Positions 18,786 to 26,891 of a DNA stretch of 64,000 nucleotides are shown piece after piece (the stretch's first letter is position 1; each line of letters starts with the position of its first letter). This stretch comes from Flavobacterium notoginsengisoli (GTDB lineage Bacteria; Bacteroidota; Bacteroidia; Flavobacteriales; Flavobacteriaceae). The notes below the pieces were generated by a model. That model saw only the letters and a list, made by a program, of their open reading frames with translations. It made no database searches and was not told the DNA's origin. The stretch spans positions 744,001 to 808,000 of the forward strand of contig NZ_JACHLB010000002.1 of NCBI RefSeq assembly GCF_014207905.1, given 5' to 3'. Made by a program: the position numbers and the translations under genes.

Positions 18786-19518
18786 TTTACAGCAACAGCT
18801 TTGCATTGTTTTCATTTTAGTTTTTTTAATTGTTAGTCATTTTAATTTTTGAAATATAGGTATGGTTTCAAGAATCAATCAGATGCAATAAAAATGCAAC
18901 TGAAAGATTTTTGGGTAAATTCAATAAATATTTTGGGTGGTGAATTTTTAAGAGATCTGCTTTTGAAAAAAGAAATAAAAAGCACATAAATTAAAAGTAG
19001 ATTTTTAACAACAGAAACACATATAACAGAAAGTGTTATAAGTGTATACTTTAGGAAGAATGTAATGCGATATGCTTTCTGTCGTTTTCACAATAATAAT
19101 TTTTATGTTTGAAACATTATTTAAACTCTACTAATCCTATAGACAAAGTTAAATTTTATATAATAAAAACCAAAAGTTTAAAGATTTTTTTTTGAAAAAA
19201 CTGCCATTACAAGTGCTTGCAAAAGCGCTATTCTTTCGAAACTACCTTATTTTAAAGGAGATGCGAAATGATTTTAAATGAGAAGAAATGTTAAAATAAA
19301 ATTTAAGATAAACTTTAAAATGTAGTATTTTACATGGTTTTAAGGCTCTTTTTTAAAAGATTTCAAAACTCATTTTCCTTAAAAAACATTCAAAAACGTC
19401 AGCAAAAAGCTTTTAAGGAGATTATTATGGAAATTTCTAAACTAATTTTAAAAGTGATTTCGAATAAATTAGAGTAAATTTATAGAGGTTAAAAGAAAAT
19501 AAAATTTTTTATTCATGA
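18786..19518. other. Long AT-rich intergenic region upstream of susC and moeA
   Basis: Very AT-rich with no convincing open frame. The only good minus-strand promoter match found here is a TAACTTTG box (19144-19151) with a TTG (complement of 19,170-19,172) about 19 bases further upstream. That would give susC a leader of nearly 500 bases. No riboswitch family was recognised. Confidence 0.4.
19144..19173 (-). promoter_or_regulatory. Candidate susC promoter
   Basis: On the minus strand, a TTG near 19,170-19,172 and TAACTTTG at 19144-19151 fit the Bacteroidota TTG-N19-TAnnTTTG pattern. It is the nearest exact match upstream of susC, though far from the start codon. Confidence 0.35.
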
Positions 19519-19559
19519 TAAGAATAAATACTTATATTTGTAATAAGTATTTTTACTTA
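19519..19559 (+). promoter_or_regulatory. moeA operon promoter with two 16-bp palindromic operators
   Basis: The -7 box TATATTTG is at 19533-19540. The first operator TAAGAA-TAAA-TACTTA (19519-19534) has one mismatch and overlaps the -7 box by two bases. The second, TAAGTA-TTTT-TACTTA (19544-19559), is perfect and lies between the box and the ATG at 19577. The same operator pattern occurs at the nitrate reductase, transporter and nirB promoters. Confidence 0.7.
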
Positions 19560-19576
19560 GTTTTATAATTAGAAAA

Positions 19577-20749
19577 ATGATAGAAGTAAAAGAAGCATTA
19601 GAAATCGTTGCAGCAAATAGCTCTAGTTTGTCGACACAAAAGATAGCGGTAAAAAAAGCATTAGGTTATATTCTCGCAGAAACGATTTATTCGCCAATTT
19701 CGATGCCACCTTTTAGACAGTCTGCAATGGACGGTTATGCTTTTATTCATTCAGAAAGACATCAATTTGATATTGTTGGAATTTCTCAAGCTGGAGATCA
19801 TTCTAATATTAAAATTAAAGAAAACGAAACGATAAGAATTTTTACTGGCGCTTATGTTCCAGACAATGCAGATACGGTTGTGATGCAGGAACATGTTATG
19901 GCAAACGAAAAATCAATTTTGATTGCTACAAAGCCAGAACCTTTTGCTAATATTAGAAATAAAGGTGAACAAATTAATATTGAAGATGTAGTTTTTGATG
20001 CAAATACAGTAATTACTCCAGCTGCAATTGGTTTTTTAGCCTGTTTAGGAATTACAGAAATTACAGTTTATAAAAAGCCAAAAGTGGCTATTTTGGTAAC
20101 AGGAAACGAATTGGTAAAACCGGGCAAGAAACTTTCAAAAGGGAAGATTTACGAAAGTAATTCTGTGATGTTAGCGGCAGCGTTGCAAACAATCGGAATT
20201 AAAAAGATAAAAATACATACCGTTAAAGACAATTTAAAAGCAACACAAAAAGCATTAAAATCCATTCTGAAAAAAAATGATATTGTCTTGATTTCTGGCG
20301 GAATTTCTGTTGGTGATTACGATTTCGTTAAAGAGGCATTGATTAAAAATGGAGTAGAAGAGCTTTTTTATAAAATTAACCAAAGACCTGGAAAACCAAT
20401 GTTTTTCGGATCTAAAAAAGAAACTTTGGTTTTTGCTCTTCCAGGAAATCCGGCTTCATCGCTGACGAATTTTTATATTTATGTTTATCCAGCCATTAGA
20501 AACAGAATGGGATTCTCGAATACACATCTGCCGAAAATTGTTCGTAAATTGAATAGCTCTTTTGAAAATACAACTGGGAAAACACTTTTTCTAAAAGCGT
20601 TATATGATGAAACTTCAGTGACAATTCTAGAGGGACAAAGTTCTGCAATGCTTAATTCTTTCGCTATAGCGAATGGTTTAATCATTATACCGCAGGACGC
20701 ACAAAATATTAAAAAAGGTCAGCTAGTTACGATATTACCGATTGATTAG
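19577..20749 (+). CDS. moeA: Molybdopterin molybdenumtransferase MoeA
   Basis: Inserts molybdate into adenylylated molybdopterin. It is 390 residues, with the MoeA opening (AMDGYAF), the domain II/IV region and the MPT-binding domain (VAILVTGNELV, SGGISVGDYDFV, FALPGNPASS). It is first in a plus-strand operon that carries the rest of the cofactor pathway. The promoter has two palindromic operators shared with nitrate assimilation genes, which explains how cofactor supply could follow nitrate reductase synthesis. A 167-base purine-rich gap separates it from mobA. Confidence 0.95.
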   Translation: MIEVKEALEIVAANSSSLSTQKIAVKKALGYILAETIYSPISMPPFRQSAMDGYAFIHSERHQFDIVGISQAGDHSNIKIKENETIRIFTGAYVPDNADTVVMQEHVMANEKSILIATKPEPFANIRNKGEQINIEDVVFDANTVITPAAIGFLACLGITEITVYKKPKVAILVTGNELVKPGKKLSKGKIYESNSVMLAAALQTIGIKKIKIHTVKDNLKATQKALKSILKKNDIVLISGGISVGDYDFVKEALIKNGVEELFYKINQRPGKPMFFGSKKETLVFALPGNPASSLTNFYIYVYPAIRNRMGFSNTHLPKIVRKLNSSFENTTGKTLFLKALYDETSVTILEGQSSAMLNSFAIANGLIIIPQDAQNIKKGQLVTILPID

Positions 20750-20755
20750 AGTTGA

Positions 20756-20826
20756 AAGAGGGAAGAAGCAAGAAACAAGAGGAAAGAGGAAAGGGGAAAG
20801 AAGCAAGAAGCAAGAGGAAAGATTTG
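20756..20826. repeat. Purine-rich GAAGCAAGAGGAAAG repeats between moeA and mobA
   Basis: Irregular repeats of AAGCAAGA and GAGGAAAG on the plus strand. A related inverted form occurs at 42,847-42,903. No reading frame or RNA was recognised in it. Confidence 0.6.
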
Positions 20827-20916
20827 AGATGTATTATGAGAAACGCTATATAAATAAAAACACATAGCACATCAACCTGAAACTTGAAACCTGAAACAAA
20901 ATAAAAAAACAAAACC

Positions 20917-21489
20917 ATGGAAACACTAACAGTATTTATTCTTTGTGGAGGAAAAAGCTCTAGAATGCAGTCAGAAAAAGGATTGGTTTTGTTTCAGGAA
21001 AAACCTTTCATAGAACATATTATTCAGGCAATTTTACCTATTACAGATCAAATAAAATTAATTACAGCTTCGAAAGAATATGATTATTTGGAGTATGAAA
21101 AAATTCCGGATTTAGTTATAGATAAAGGTCCGCTTGGTGGAATTTACACCGCTTTGTCACATTCTGAAACCGAATTTAATCTCATATTAAGCTGTGATAT
21201 TCCGTTAATTTCTACAGAATTATTACAGGAATTAATTTCAAAACATACAAAAGAAGCTGAAATTACAGTTTTTGCTTCCGAAAGTAAAACACATCCATTA
21301 ATCGGAATTTATTCTAAAAGTATCGTTCCAACGATTAAAGAAGCAATCGAATCGAATGAATTGAAAATGATGGATTTGCTGGCTAAATTACCGCACCAAA
21401 TTATCAACATAGAAGAAAGTGAGAACTTTCATTTAACTAATATTAATTCGGCTGATGAATTAAACGACTTGAATATCAATTTAATGTAA
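20917..21489 (+). CDS. mobA: Molybdenum cofactor guanylyltransferase MobA
   Basis: Transfers GMP from GTP to molybdopterin, giving the guanine dinucleotide cofactor needed by bis-MGD nitrate reductases. It is 190 residues. The nucleotide-binding loop is LCGGKSSRMQSEKG, the acidic metal site is in LSCDIPLI, and the middle motif is GPLGGIYTALS. It fits the molybdopterin oxidoreductase fold of the nitrate reductase encoded at 29,404-32,919. It precedes the SUMT gene by six bases. Confidence 0.93.
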   Translation: METLTVFILCGGKSSRMQSEKGLVLFQEKPFIEHIIQAILPITDQIKLITASKEYDYLEYEKIPDLVIDKGPLGGIYTALSHSETEFNLILSCDIPLISTELLQELISKHTKEAEITVFASESKTHPLIGIYSKSIVPTIKEAIESNELKMMDLLAKLPHQIINIEESENFHLTNINSADELNDLNINLM

Positions 21490-21495
21490 AAGACT

Positions 21496-22284
21496 ATGCG
21501 AAATTTAAAAACCCCGAAATTGACGATTGTAGGCGCAGGTCCTGGTGATGTTGAATTGATTACCATAAAAGCAATTAAAGCTTTAGAAAGTGCCGATGTA
21601 GTTTTGTACGATGCTTTAGTAAATGAAGAATTACTAGAGTATGCATCAAATGCTGAAATTGTTTTTGTTGGAAAACGTTTAGGTTGTCATGCTTATACAC
21701 AAGATCAGATTAACGATTTGATTGTTTCGATGGCTAATCTTCACGGACATGTAGTTCGCCTAAAAGGTGGCGATTCTTTTGTTTTTGGAAGAGGAAGCGA
21801 AGAAATAGATTATGCTATAAAATTTGGATTAGAAACGGCTGTTGTCCCAGGAATTTCATCTGCTTTAGGCGTTCCAGCTTCGGCGGGAATTAGTTTGACA
21901 CAGCGCAAAATAGCAGAAAGTTTTTGGGTAATTACAGGAACTACATCTAATCACGAATTGTCTAAAGATGTTCATTTAGCATCAAAATCGGCTGCTACAG
22001 TAGTTATTTTAATGGGAATGCATAAATTAGATGAAATCATTTCGATTTATCAGAAAAATAGAAATGATGATCTTCCAATTGCAATTATTCAGAACGGAAC
22101 GAAAAATTCAGAACAAAAAGTGATTGGAACTATAAACACAATCACTAAATTGGTATCCGAAAATAACATTTCATCACCTGCTATTATTGTGATTGGTGAA
22201 GTAGTGAAAAATACGTCAAAATTAACGGAGTATTTTCAGGAACATTTTGACGATGAATTTATTTTTCAGAATTTAAATTTATAA
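21496..22284 (+). CDS. cobA: Uroporphyrinogen-III C-methyltransferase (SUMT)
   Basis: Makes precorrin-2, the first step from uroporphyrinogen III toward siroheme, using two SAM. It is 262 residues with the signature VGAGPGDVELITIKA near the N-terminus, then LYDALVNEELL, VRLKGGDSFVFGRG and PGISSALG. Siroheme is the cofactor of NirB (43,515-46,028), which explains why this gene sits in a molybdenum cofactor operon. Precorrin-2 dehydrogenase and ferrochelatase functions were not seen in the window. It is tightly packed against moaD (two bases). Confidence 0.93.
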   Translation: MRNLKTPKLTIVGAGPGDVELITIKAIKALESADVVLYDALVNEELLEYASNAEIVFVGKRLGCHAYTQDQINDLIVSMANLHGHVVRLKGGDSFVFGRGSEEIDYAIKFGLETAVVPGISSALGVPASAGISLTQRKIAESFWVITGTTSNHELSKDVHLASKSAATVVILMGMHKLDEIISIYQKNRNDDLPIAIIQNGTKNSEQKVIGTINTITKLVSENNISSPAIIVIGEVVKNTSKLTEYFQEHFDDEFIFQNLNL

Positions 22285-22286
22285 AA

Positions 22287-22526
22287 ATGATTGAAGTTAA
22301 ATATTTTGGAGCTGTAGCCGAAAAAACTAAATGTGAATTCGAAAAATTATCTTTTTCTGAAGAATTGTCATTGCAAAAATTATTGCAGGATTTGAACGAA
22401 AAATATGAATTTGAATCATTGACTTTTAGCGTTGCAGTAAATCAAAAAATAGTTTCAAAGATTTCAGATTATACTTTACAAACAAGTGATATTGTAGCAT
22501 TATTACCCCCATTTGCAGGAGGTTAA
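22287..22526 (+). CDS. moaD: Molybdopterin synthase sulfur carrier subunit MoaD
   Basis: Ubiquitin-like sulfur carrier of 79 residues. It ends in the required diglycine (LLPPFAGG), whose C-terminus is adenylated and thiocarboxylated. The partner MoaE is encoded at 24,170 and the likely activating enzyme is the next gene. Spacing on both sides is short, in line with co-translation. Confidence 0.93.
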   Translation: MIEVKYFGAVAEKTKCEFEKLSFSEELSLQKLLQDLNEKYEFESLTFSVAVNQKIVSKISDYTLQTSDIVALLPPFAGG

Positions 22527-22535
22527 TTAAAAATA

Positions 22536-23612
22536 ATGAAAGATTCAACGAGATATAACCGACAAATTATTCTTCCAGAAATTGGAGAAGAAGGACAGTA
22601 TGAATTATCAAAAGCAAAAGTTTTAGTAATCGGTGCTGGAGGTTTAGGTGCAGCAATTTTGCCTTATTTAGCTGCGGCTGGAGTTGGAGAAATCGGAATT
22701 ATGGATGATGATGCAATCGAGATTTCAAACTTACATCGACAAGTGATTTATAAAACTTCGGCTGTCGGAAAATCGAAAGTAGATCAAGCTAAATTGATGA
22801 TTTCAGAATTGAATCCAGAAATAAAAGTAATTGCTTTTTCGGAAAAATTATCTGGTAAAAATGCGCTTTCACTTTTCGAAAAATATGATATTATTGTCGA
22901 TGCAACAGACAATATTTCCATTAAATATTTAATAAATGATGCTTGTCTTTTAGTCAATAAACCAATGGTTTATGGCTCTGTTTTTAGATTTCAAGGTCAG
23001 GTTTCGGTTTTCAATTATCAAAACGGACCAACCTACAGGTGTTTATATCCAGATGAAAATAAGAATGCTTTAAATTGCGAAGATGCTGGCGTAATTGGAG
23101 TTACCGTTGGAATGATTGGAATGCTTCAAGCCAATGAAGTTTTAAAAATAATTCTAGGAATTGGAAATGTTCTAAGTGGAAAAATATTGGTTTACGATAT
23201 TTTAAACAGCGAACAGCAAAAGTATGATTTCGAAAAAAATGCTAATCTTGAAATAACCAAAGAAGATTTTGAGCGACAATATAATTCAGAGGGAAATCAA
23301 ATTCATGAAGTACAATTCGATGCAATTTTAAATGAAATAGAAAATGATGAAATTCTCTTTTTAGATGTTAGAAATAGAGATGAATCGCCAAAAATCAATT
23401 TAAAAAATCAGATTCAAATTCCGTTAATGCATTTGGAAAATGAAATTGAAAAACTGCATAAAAATCAAAGGATTTATATTTTTTGCCAATCTGGAATAAG
23501 AAGTAAAATTGCAACAGAATTACTTCAAAAACATCAATTTAAAAAAGTAAAAAGTATTTCTGGCGGTGCTTTAGCAATGAAAAATTTATTGAAAGAAAAA
23601 ATATCTATTTAA
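22536..23612 (+). CDS. moeB: MoeB/ThiF-type activating enzyme with C-terminal rhodanese domain
   Basis: Adenylates MoaD; the C-terminal rhodanese may deliver sulfur. The E1-like domain (about 1-245) has the ATP loop VIGAGGLGAAILPYLAAAG and DDDAIEISNLHRQ. The rhodanese domain (about 255-358) keeps its active-site Cys (YIFCQSGIRS). Of the four zinc Cys usual in MoeB, only one of the first pair is present (TYRC instead of CYRC). The second CxxC, expected before the domain linker, is missing, so structural zinc is probably absent. A Cys in NCEDAGVIG remains. Confidence 0.9.
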   Translation: MKDSTRYNRQIILPEIGEEGQYELSKAKVLVIGAGGLGAAILPYLAAAGVGEIGIMDDDAIEISNLHRQVIYKTSAVGKSKVDQAKLMISELNPEIKVIAFSEKLSGKNALSLFEKYDIIVDATDNISIKYLINDACLLVNKPMVYGSVFRFQGQVSVFNYQNGPTYRCLYPDENKNALNCEDAGVIGVTVGMIGMLQANEVLKIILGIGNVLSGKILVYDILNSEQQKYDFEKNANLEITKEDFERQYNSEGNQIHEVQFDAILNEIENDEILFLDVRNRDESPKINLKNQIQIPLMHLENEIEKLHKNQRIYIFCQSGIRSKIATELLQKHQFKKVKSISGGALAMKNLLKEKISI

Positions 23613-23630
23613 AACTTAATAATTTTTACG

Positions 23631-23984
23631 ATGAAAAAAATATTCATGGTTTTGTTTTTGTGTTTTTGTTTTAATCAAATAATGTTTTCTCAGAAGCATG
23701 TCGATGCTACAGGCGAAACAGAGCTTTATGAAGCTTATGATAAAGCAGATAAAGAATTGAATCAAGTTTATAATCAGCTAAAAAAGAAATTAGGTGCTAA
23801 AGATCAAACAGCTTTAGTTGCTGCCCAAAAAGATTGGATAAAGTTTAGAGATTCTAATTGTAAATTTAAATCTTATCCCGAAGGTATGGGTGGAGTTATA
23901 GCAAGTAAAATGTACGCAGATTGTAGAATGCAGCTTACAATTAGCAGAACAAAAGAATTGAAAAGCTTGATGAATGGCTTTTAA
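23631..23984 (+). CDS. Small exported DUF1311 / LprI-like protein
   Basis: A 117-residue protein with a signal peptide (to about MFSQ) and the family pattern AAQKDWIKFRDSNCKF followed by a late Cys (ADCRMQLT). The two Cys may form a disulfide. Some members of this family inhibit lysozyme, but that role is not shown here. It sits inside the molybdenum cofactor operon, 18 bases after moeB, with no obvious functional link. Confidence 0.75.
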   Translation: MKKIFMVLFLCFCFNQIMFSQKHVDATGETELYEAYDKADKELNQVYNQLKKKLGAKDQTALVAAQKDWIKFRDSNCKFKSYPEGMGGVIASKMYADCRMQLTISRTKELKSLMNGF

Positions 23985-24044
23985 AATTCTTAATAAGAAT
24001 TAGAGATATTTATAGTCGCAGATTAAAAGATTATAATTTAGATT

Positions 24045-24110
24045 TTCACCCTGAGCGAAGTTGAAGGGTGCGCCAGTTGGAATTGGGCTTCGACTTCGCT
24101 CAGCCTGACA
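24045..24110. repeat. Inverted repeat, TGTCAGGCTGAGCG family
   Basis: CCTGAGCGAAG near 24,050 pairs with CTTCGCTCAGCCTGACA ending at 24,110. It lies between the DUF1311 gene and moaE and may affect operon expression. Confidence 0.75.
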
Positions 24111-24169
24111 AATTGGATGTAAAAATCATTTTAATCCTTTTAATGTGTGGCAAATAAAAAACATAAAAA

Positions 24170-24601
24170 ATGAGTAAAAATGTATTTGTAGAAGGGCCAA
24201 TTTCTCCTGAATTTATAGCAGAATCGATTGCCAAACATCAATCCAAACATACAATCGGAGCGCATAATATTTTTTTAGGACAAGTTCGTGCCGATGTGAT
24301 TCATGACAATACGGTTGTGGCGATTGATTATTCGGCATACAAAGACATGGCAAATGAGGCTTTGTACACAATTAGAGAAAAAGCTTTCGCTAAATTCGAT
24401 TTAACCTGTATGCATATTTATCATAGTTTAGGCGTTGTAAAGGCTGGTGAAATCTGTTTATTCGTTTTTGTTTCGGCAACTCGTCGCAAACAAGTTTATG
24501 AAGCAACAGAAGCTATTGTAAATTGGATAAAAACAGACGTTCCGATTTTTGGTAAAGAAATGTTTGAAAACGATACATTTACTTGGAAACAAAATAGTTA
24601 A
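24170..24601 (+). CDS. moaE: Molybdopterin synthase catalytic subunit MoaE
   Basis: Large subunit of molybdopterin synthase, 143 residues. It puts two sulfurs from MoaD onto cyclic pyranopterin monophosphate. Family landmarks are GQVRADV near the N-terminus, YSAYKDMA, IYHSLGVVKAGE, SATRRKQVYEA and the catalytic-lysine region WIKTDVPIFGKE. It is eight bases upstream of the moaC-moaB fusion. Confidence 0.93.
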   Translation: MSKNVFVEGPISPEFIAESIAKHQSKHTIGAHNIFLGQVRADVIHDNTVVAIDYSAYKDMANEALYTIREKAFAKFDLTCMHIYHSLGVVKAGEICLFVFVSATRRKQVYEATEAIVNWIKTDVPIFGKEMFENDTFTWKQNS

Positions 24602-24609
24602 AAAATAAA

Positions 24610-25524
24610 ATGGTAGATATTACCCATAAAATAAGCACTTTAAGAGTAGCAACTGCAACTGCAATAGTAAAAGTTAGCCGACAAGAAACTGTTGATGCCG
24701 TTGTGAATAATTTAGTGCCAAAAGGAAACGTTTTTGAAATGGCAAAAACTGCTGGATTGTTTGCAGTAAAAAATACGCATTTATCGATTCCAGATTGTCA
24801 TCCGCTTCCTATTGAATACACAGCCGTTGAATACAATATTGAAGGTTTAGAAATACATATTATTTTCAAAGTCAAAACCGTTTACAAAACTGGAGTTGAG
24901 GTCGAAGCTATGCACGGCGCGTCTATCGTGGCTTTGACAATGTACGATATGCTGAAACCGATTGATAAAGAAATTGAAATTTCAACTATTAAATTGGTTA
25001 ATAAAGAAGGCGGAAAATCGTCTTTCAAAAATAAATTTTCGAATGTTATTAAAGCCGCTGTTTTCGTTTGTTCCGATTCAATTTTTGCTGGAGATAAAGA
25101 AGATAGATCTGGAAAAGTTATTGTTGAAAAATTAGATTCATACGGAGTTGAAACTTCGCATTACGAAATCATTCCAGACGAATTGGATATTATTCAGGAA
25201 AAAACAAAAGCTTTCGCTAAAGATAATCAGCTCGTTATTTTTACTGGTGGAACAGGTTTATCTCCGCGAGATGTCACTCCAGAAGCTTTGGCTCCTTTAT
25301 TAGAAAGTAGAATTCCAGGAATAGAAGAAGCGATTCGTAATTACGGACAACAAAGAATGCCTTATGCGATGCTGTCTAGAACTGTTGCTGGAACTTTAGG
25401 AAAAACTGTCGTTTTAGCATTGCCAGGTTCAACAAACGGCGCAAGAGAATCTATGGATGCTGTTTTTCCTCATTTGCTGCACGTTTTTCATATTTTAAAA
25501 GGAAAAAATCATGACAGCCTCTAA
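24610..25524 (+). CDS. moaCB: Bifunctional MoaC-MoaB fusion
   Basis: The N-terminal half (about 1-145) is cyclic pyranopterin monophosphate synthase (MoaC: KGNVFEMAKTAG, IPDCHPLP, KTGVEVEAMHG). The C-terminal half (about 150-304) is a MoaB/MogA molybdopterin adenylyltransferase domain (VCSDSIFAGDKEDRSG, FTGGTGLSPRDVTPEA, LPGSTNGARESM). One protein thus covers two non-adjacent steps. The stop overlaps the moaA start by 14 bases, so translation is probably coupled. Confidence 0.92.
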   Translation: MVDITHKISTLRVATATAIVKVSRQETVDAVVNNLVPKGNVFEMAKTAGLFAVKNTHLSIPDCHPLPIEYTAVEYNIEGLEIHIIFKVKTVYKTGVEVEAMHGASIVALTMYDMLKPIDKEIEISTIKLVNKEGGKSSFKNKFSNVIKAAVFVCSDSIFAGDKEDRSGKVIVEKLDSYGVETSHYEIIPDELDIIQEKTKAFAKDNQLVIFTGGTGLSPRDVTPEALAPLLESRIPGIEEAIRNYGQQRMPYAMLSRTVAGTLGKTVVLALPGSTNGARESMDAVFPHLLHVFHILKGKNHDSL

Positions 25525-26518
25525 CACTATTTTGACGGATGGTTTTGGACGCAAGCACAATTATTTGCGCATTTCGCTGTTGGAAAAATGCAACCTGCGT
25601 TGTACGTACTGCATGCCAGCTGATGGAATCGCACTTTCTCCAAAAGCAAGTTTAATGACTGCCGAAGAGATTTTTGCTATTGCCCAAACTTTCGTAAAAA
25701 ATGGTGTTGATAAAATAAGATTAACCGGCGGAGAACCTTTATTAAGAAAAGATTTTCCAGAAATTGTTTCCAAATTATCTGAATTAGAAATTTCGCTTTC
25801 TATTACAACAAACGGAATCTTAATTGATCGTCATATTGAGACTTTAAAGCAATTTAAAGTCAAAAAGATTAATTTGAGTTTAGATACTTTGATTTCGTCA
25901 AAATTTCATTCTATAACGCTTAGAAATCAGTTTGAAAAAGTTATTGATAATTTGCATTTGCTTTTAAATCATGATTTTGATGTAAAAGTAAATGTGGTTT
26001 TAATAAAAGGTTTTAATGATAACGAAATCGTAGATTTTATAAAACTGACTCAGTTTCTGCCCATTTCTGTACGCTTTATCGAGTTTATGCCTTTTGCTGG
26101 AAACGAGTGGGATAGAAGTAAAATGGTTTCGCAAAAAGAGATTTTAGATTTAGTTGAAACTCAATTTCCTTTAGAAGTAATTCAAAAATTAGAAAACGAA
26201 AAAAACTTCACTTCTAGAAATTATAAAATAAAAGATTTTCAAGGCAATTTCGGAATCATCAGTTCTATTACAAATCCCTTTTGTGACAGCTGCAACCGCA
26301 TCCGCTTGACGGCCAACGGAAAAATAAAAAACTGTCTTTTCTCTAACTCAGAAACCGATTTATTGACCGCTTTTAGAAATGGAGAATCGATCACTGATTT
26401 GATTTCAAATTCCATTCAAAATAAAAAGAAAGTTCGTGCAGGAATGTCTACAGTTAATGAAATTAATGATCCAACGCTTCATTTTGATAATCGTAGTATG
26501 ATTGCGATTGGAGGGTGA
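25511..26518 (+). CDS. moaA: GTP 3',8-cyclase MoaA
   Basis: Radical SAM enzyme for the first step of molybdopterin synthesis. It is 335 residues. The N-terminal cluster is CNLRCTYCMP, the C-terminal second cluster is in CDSCNRIRLTANGKIKNC, and the protein ends in GG as active MoaA enzymes do. RLTGGEPLLR is also present. It is last in the cofactor operon, which together with the upstream genes supplies every expected step from GTP to Mo-bisMGD. Confidence 0.96.
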   Translation: MTASNTILTDGFGRKHNYLRISLLEKCNLRCTYCMPADGIALSPKASLMTAEEIFAIAQTFVKNGVDKIRLTGGEPLLRKDFPEIVSKLSELEISLSITTNGILIDRHIETLKQFKVKKINLSLDTLISSKFHSITLRNQFEKVIDNLHLLLNHDFDVKVNVVLIKGFNDNEIVDFIKLTQFLPISVRFIEFMPFAGNEWDRSKMVSQKEILDLVETQFPLEVIQKLENEKNFTSRNYKIKDFQGNFGIISSITNPFCDSCNRIRLTANGKIKNCLFSNSETDLLTAFRNGESITDLISNSIQNKKKVRAGMSTVNEINDPTLHFDNRSMIAIGG

Positions 26519-26520
26519 TA

Positions 26521-26660
26521 TTAATTGTTAATTGTTAATTGTTAATTGTTAATTGTTAATTGTTAATTGTTAATTGTTGATTGTTGATTGTTGATTGTTG
26601 ATTGTTGATTGTTGATTGTTGATTGTTGATTGTTGATTGTTGATTGTTGATTGTTGATTG
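26521..26660. repeat. Tandem heptamer array after moaA
   Basis: Twenty perfect 7-base units without spacers: 8 TTAATTG followed by 12 TTGATTG. It begins two bases after the moaA stop. This is a simple-sequence repeat likely to vary in copy number, not a CRISPR array. Confidence 0.95.
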
Positions 26661-26702
26661 AAGGATTTTATTAACTATACTTCTTCTTTATGATATAATG
26701 TT

Positions 26703-26727
26703 TGTCAGGCTGAGCGAAGTCGAAGCC
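26703..26727. repeat. Single arm of the TGTCAGGCTGAGCG repeat
   Basis: One arm of the family seen paired at 7,605 and 40,229. Its mate is absent here; instead the next repeat begins at 26,736. Confidence 0.75.
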
Positions 26728-26735
26728 TTATCCGT

Positions 26736-26850
26736 ATAGTTTGTCATTCCGAGGAACGAGGAATCTCCACACGAAACTCCGTTTCTATAGTCACCAATCT
26801 TTGTCGAGCTTCTTACGGAGATTCCTCGTTCCTCGGAATGACAAACTATA
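26736..26850. repeat. Inverted repeat, GTCATTCCGAGGAACGAGG family
   Basis: Arms at 26,736-26,769 and 26,816-26,850 are near-perfect inverted copies of over 30 bases with a 46-base spacer. It would fold into a strong hairpin and could stop transcripts from moaA and from the convergent Lys-rich gene. Confidence 0.85.
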
Positions 26851-26891
26851 TCAATAAAAAAGGCTCAACTTGCGTCAAACCTTTCTTAAAA

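Noticed and set aside
18650..19576. A riboswitch upstream of susC or moeA
   Set aside because: No consensus core of SAM-, Moco- or cobalamin-type riboswitches could be recognised; only the hairpin at 18,752 stands out.
26521..26660. Possible CRISPR array
   Set aside because: The units are 7 bases long and directly adjacent with no spacers, and no cas genes are present.
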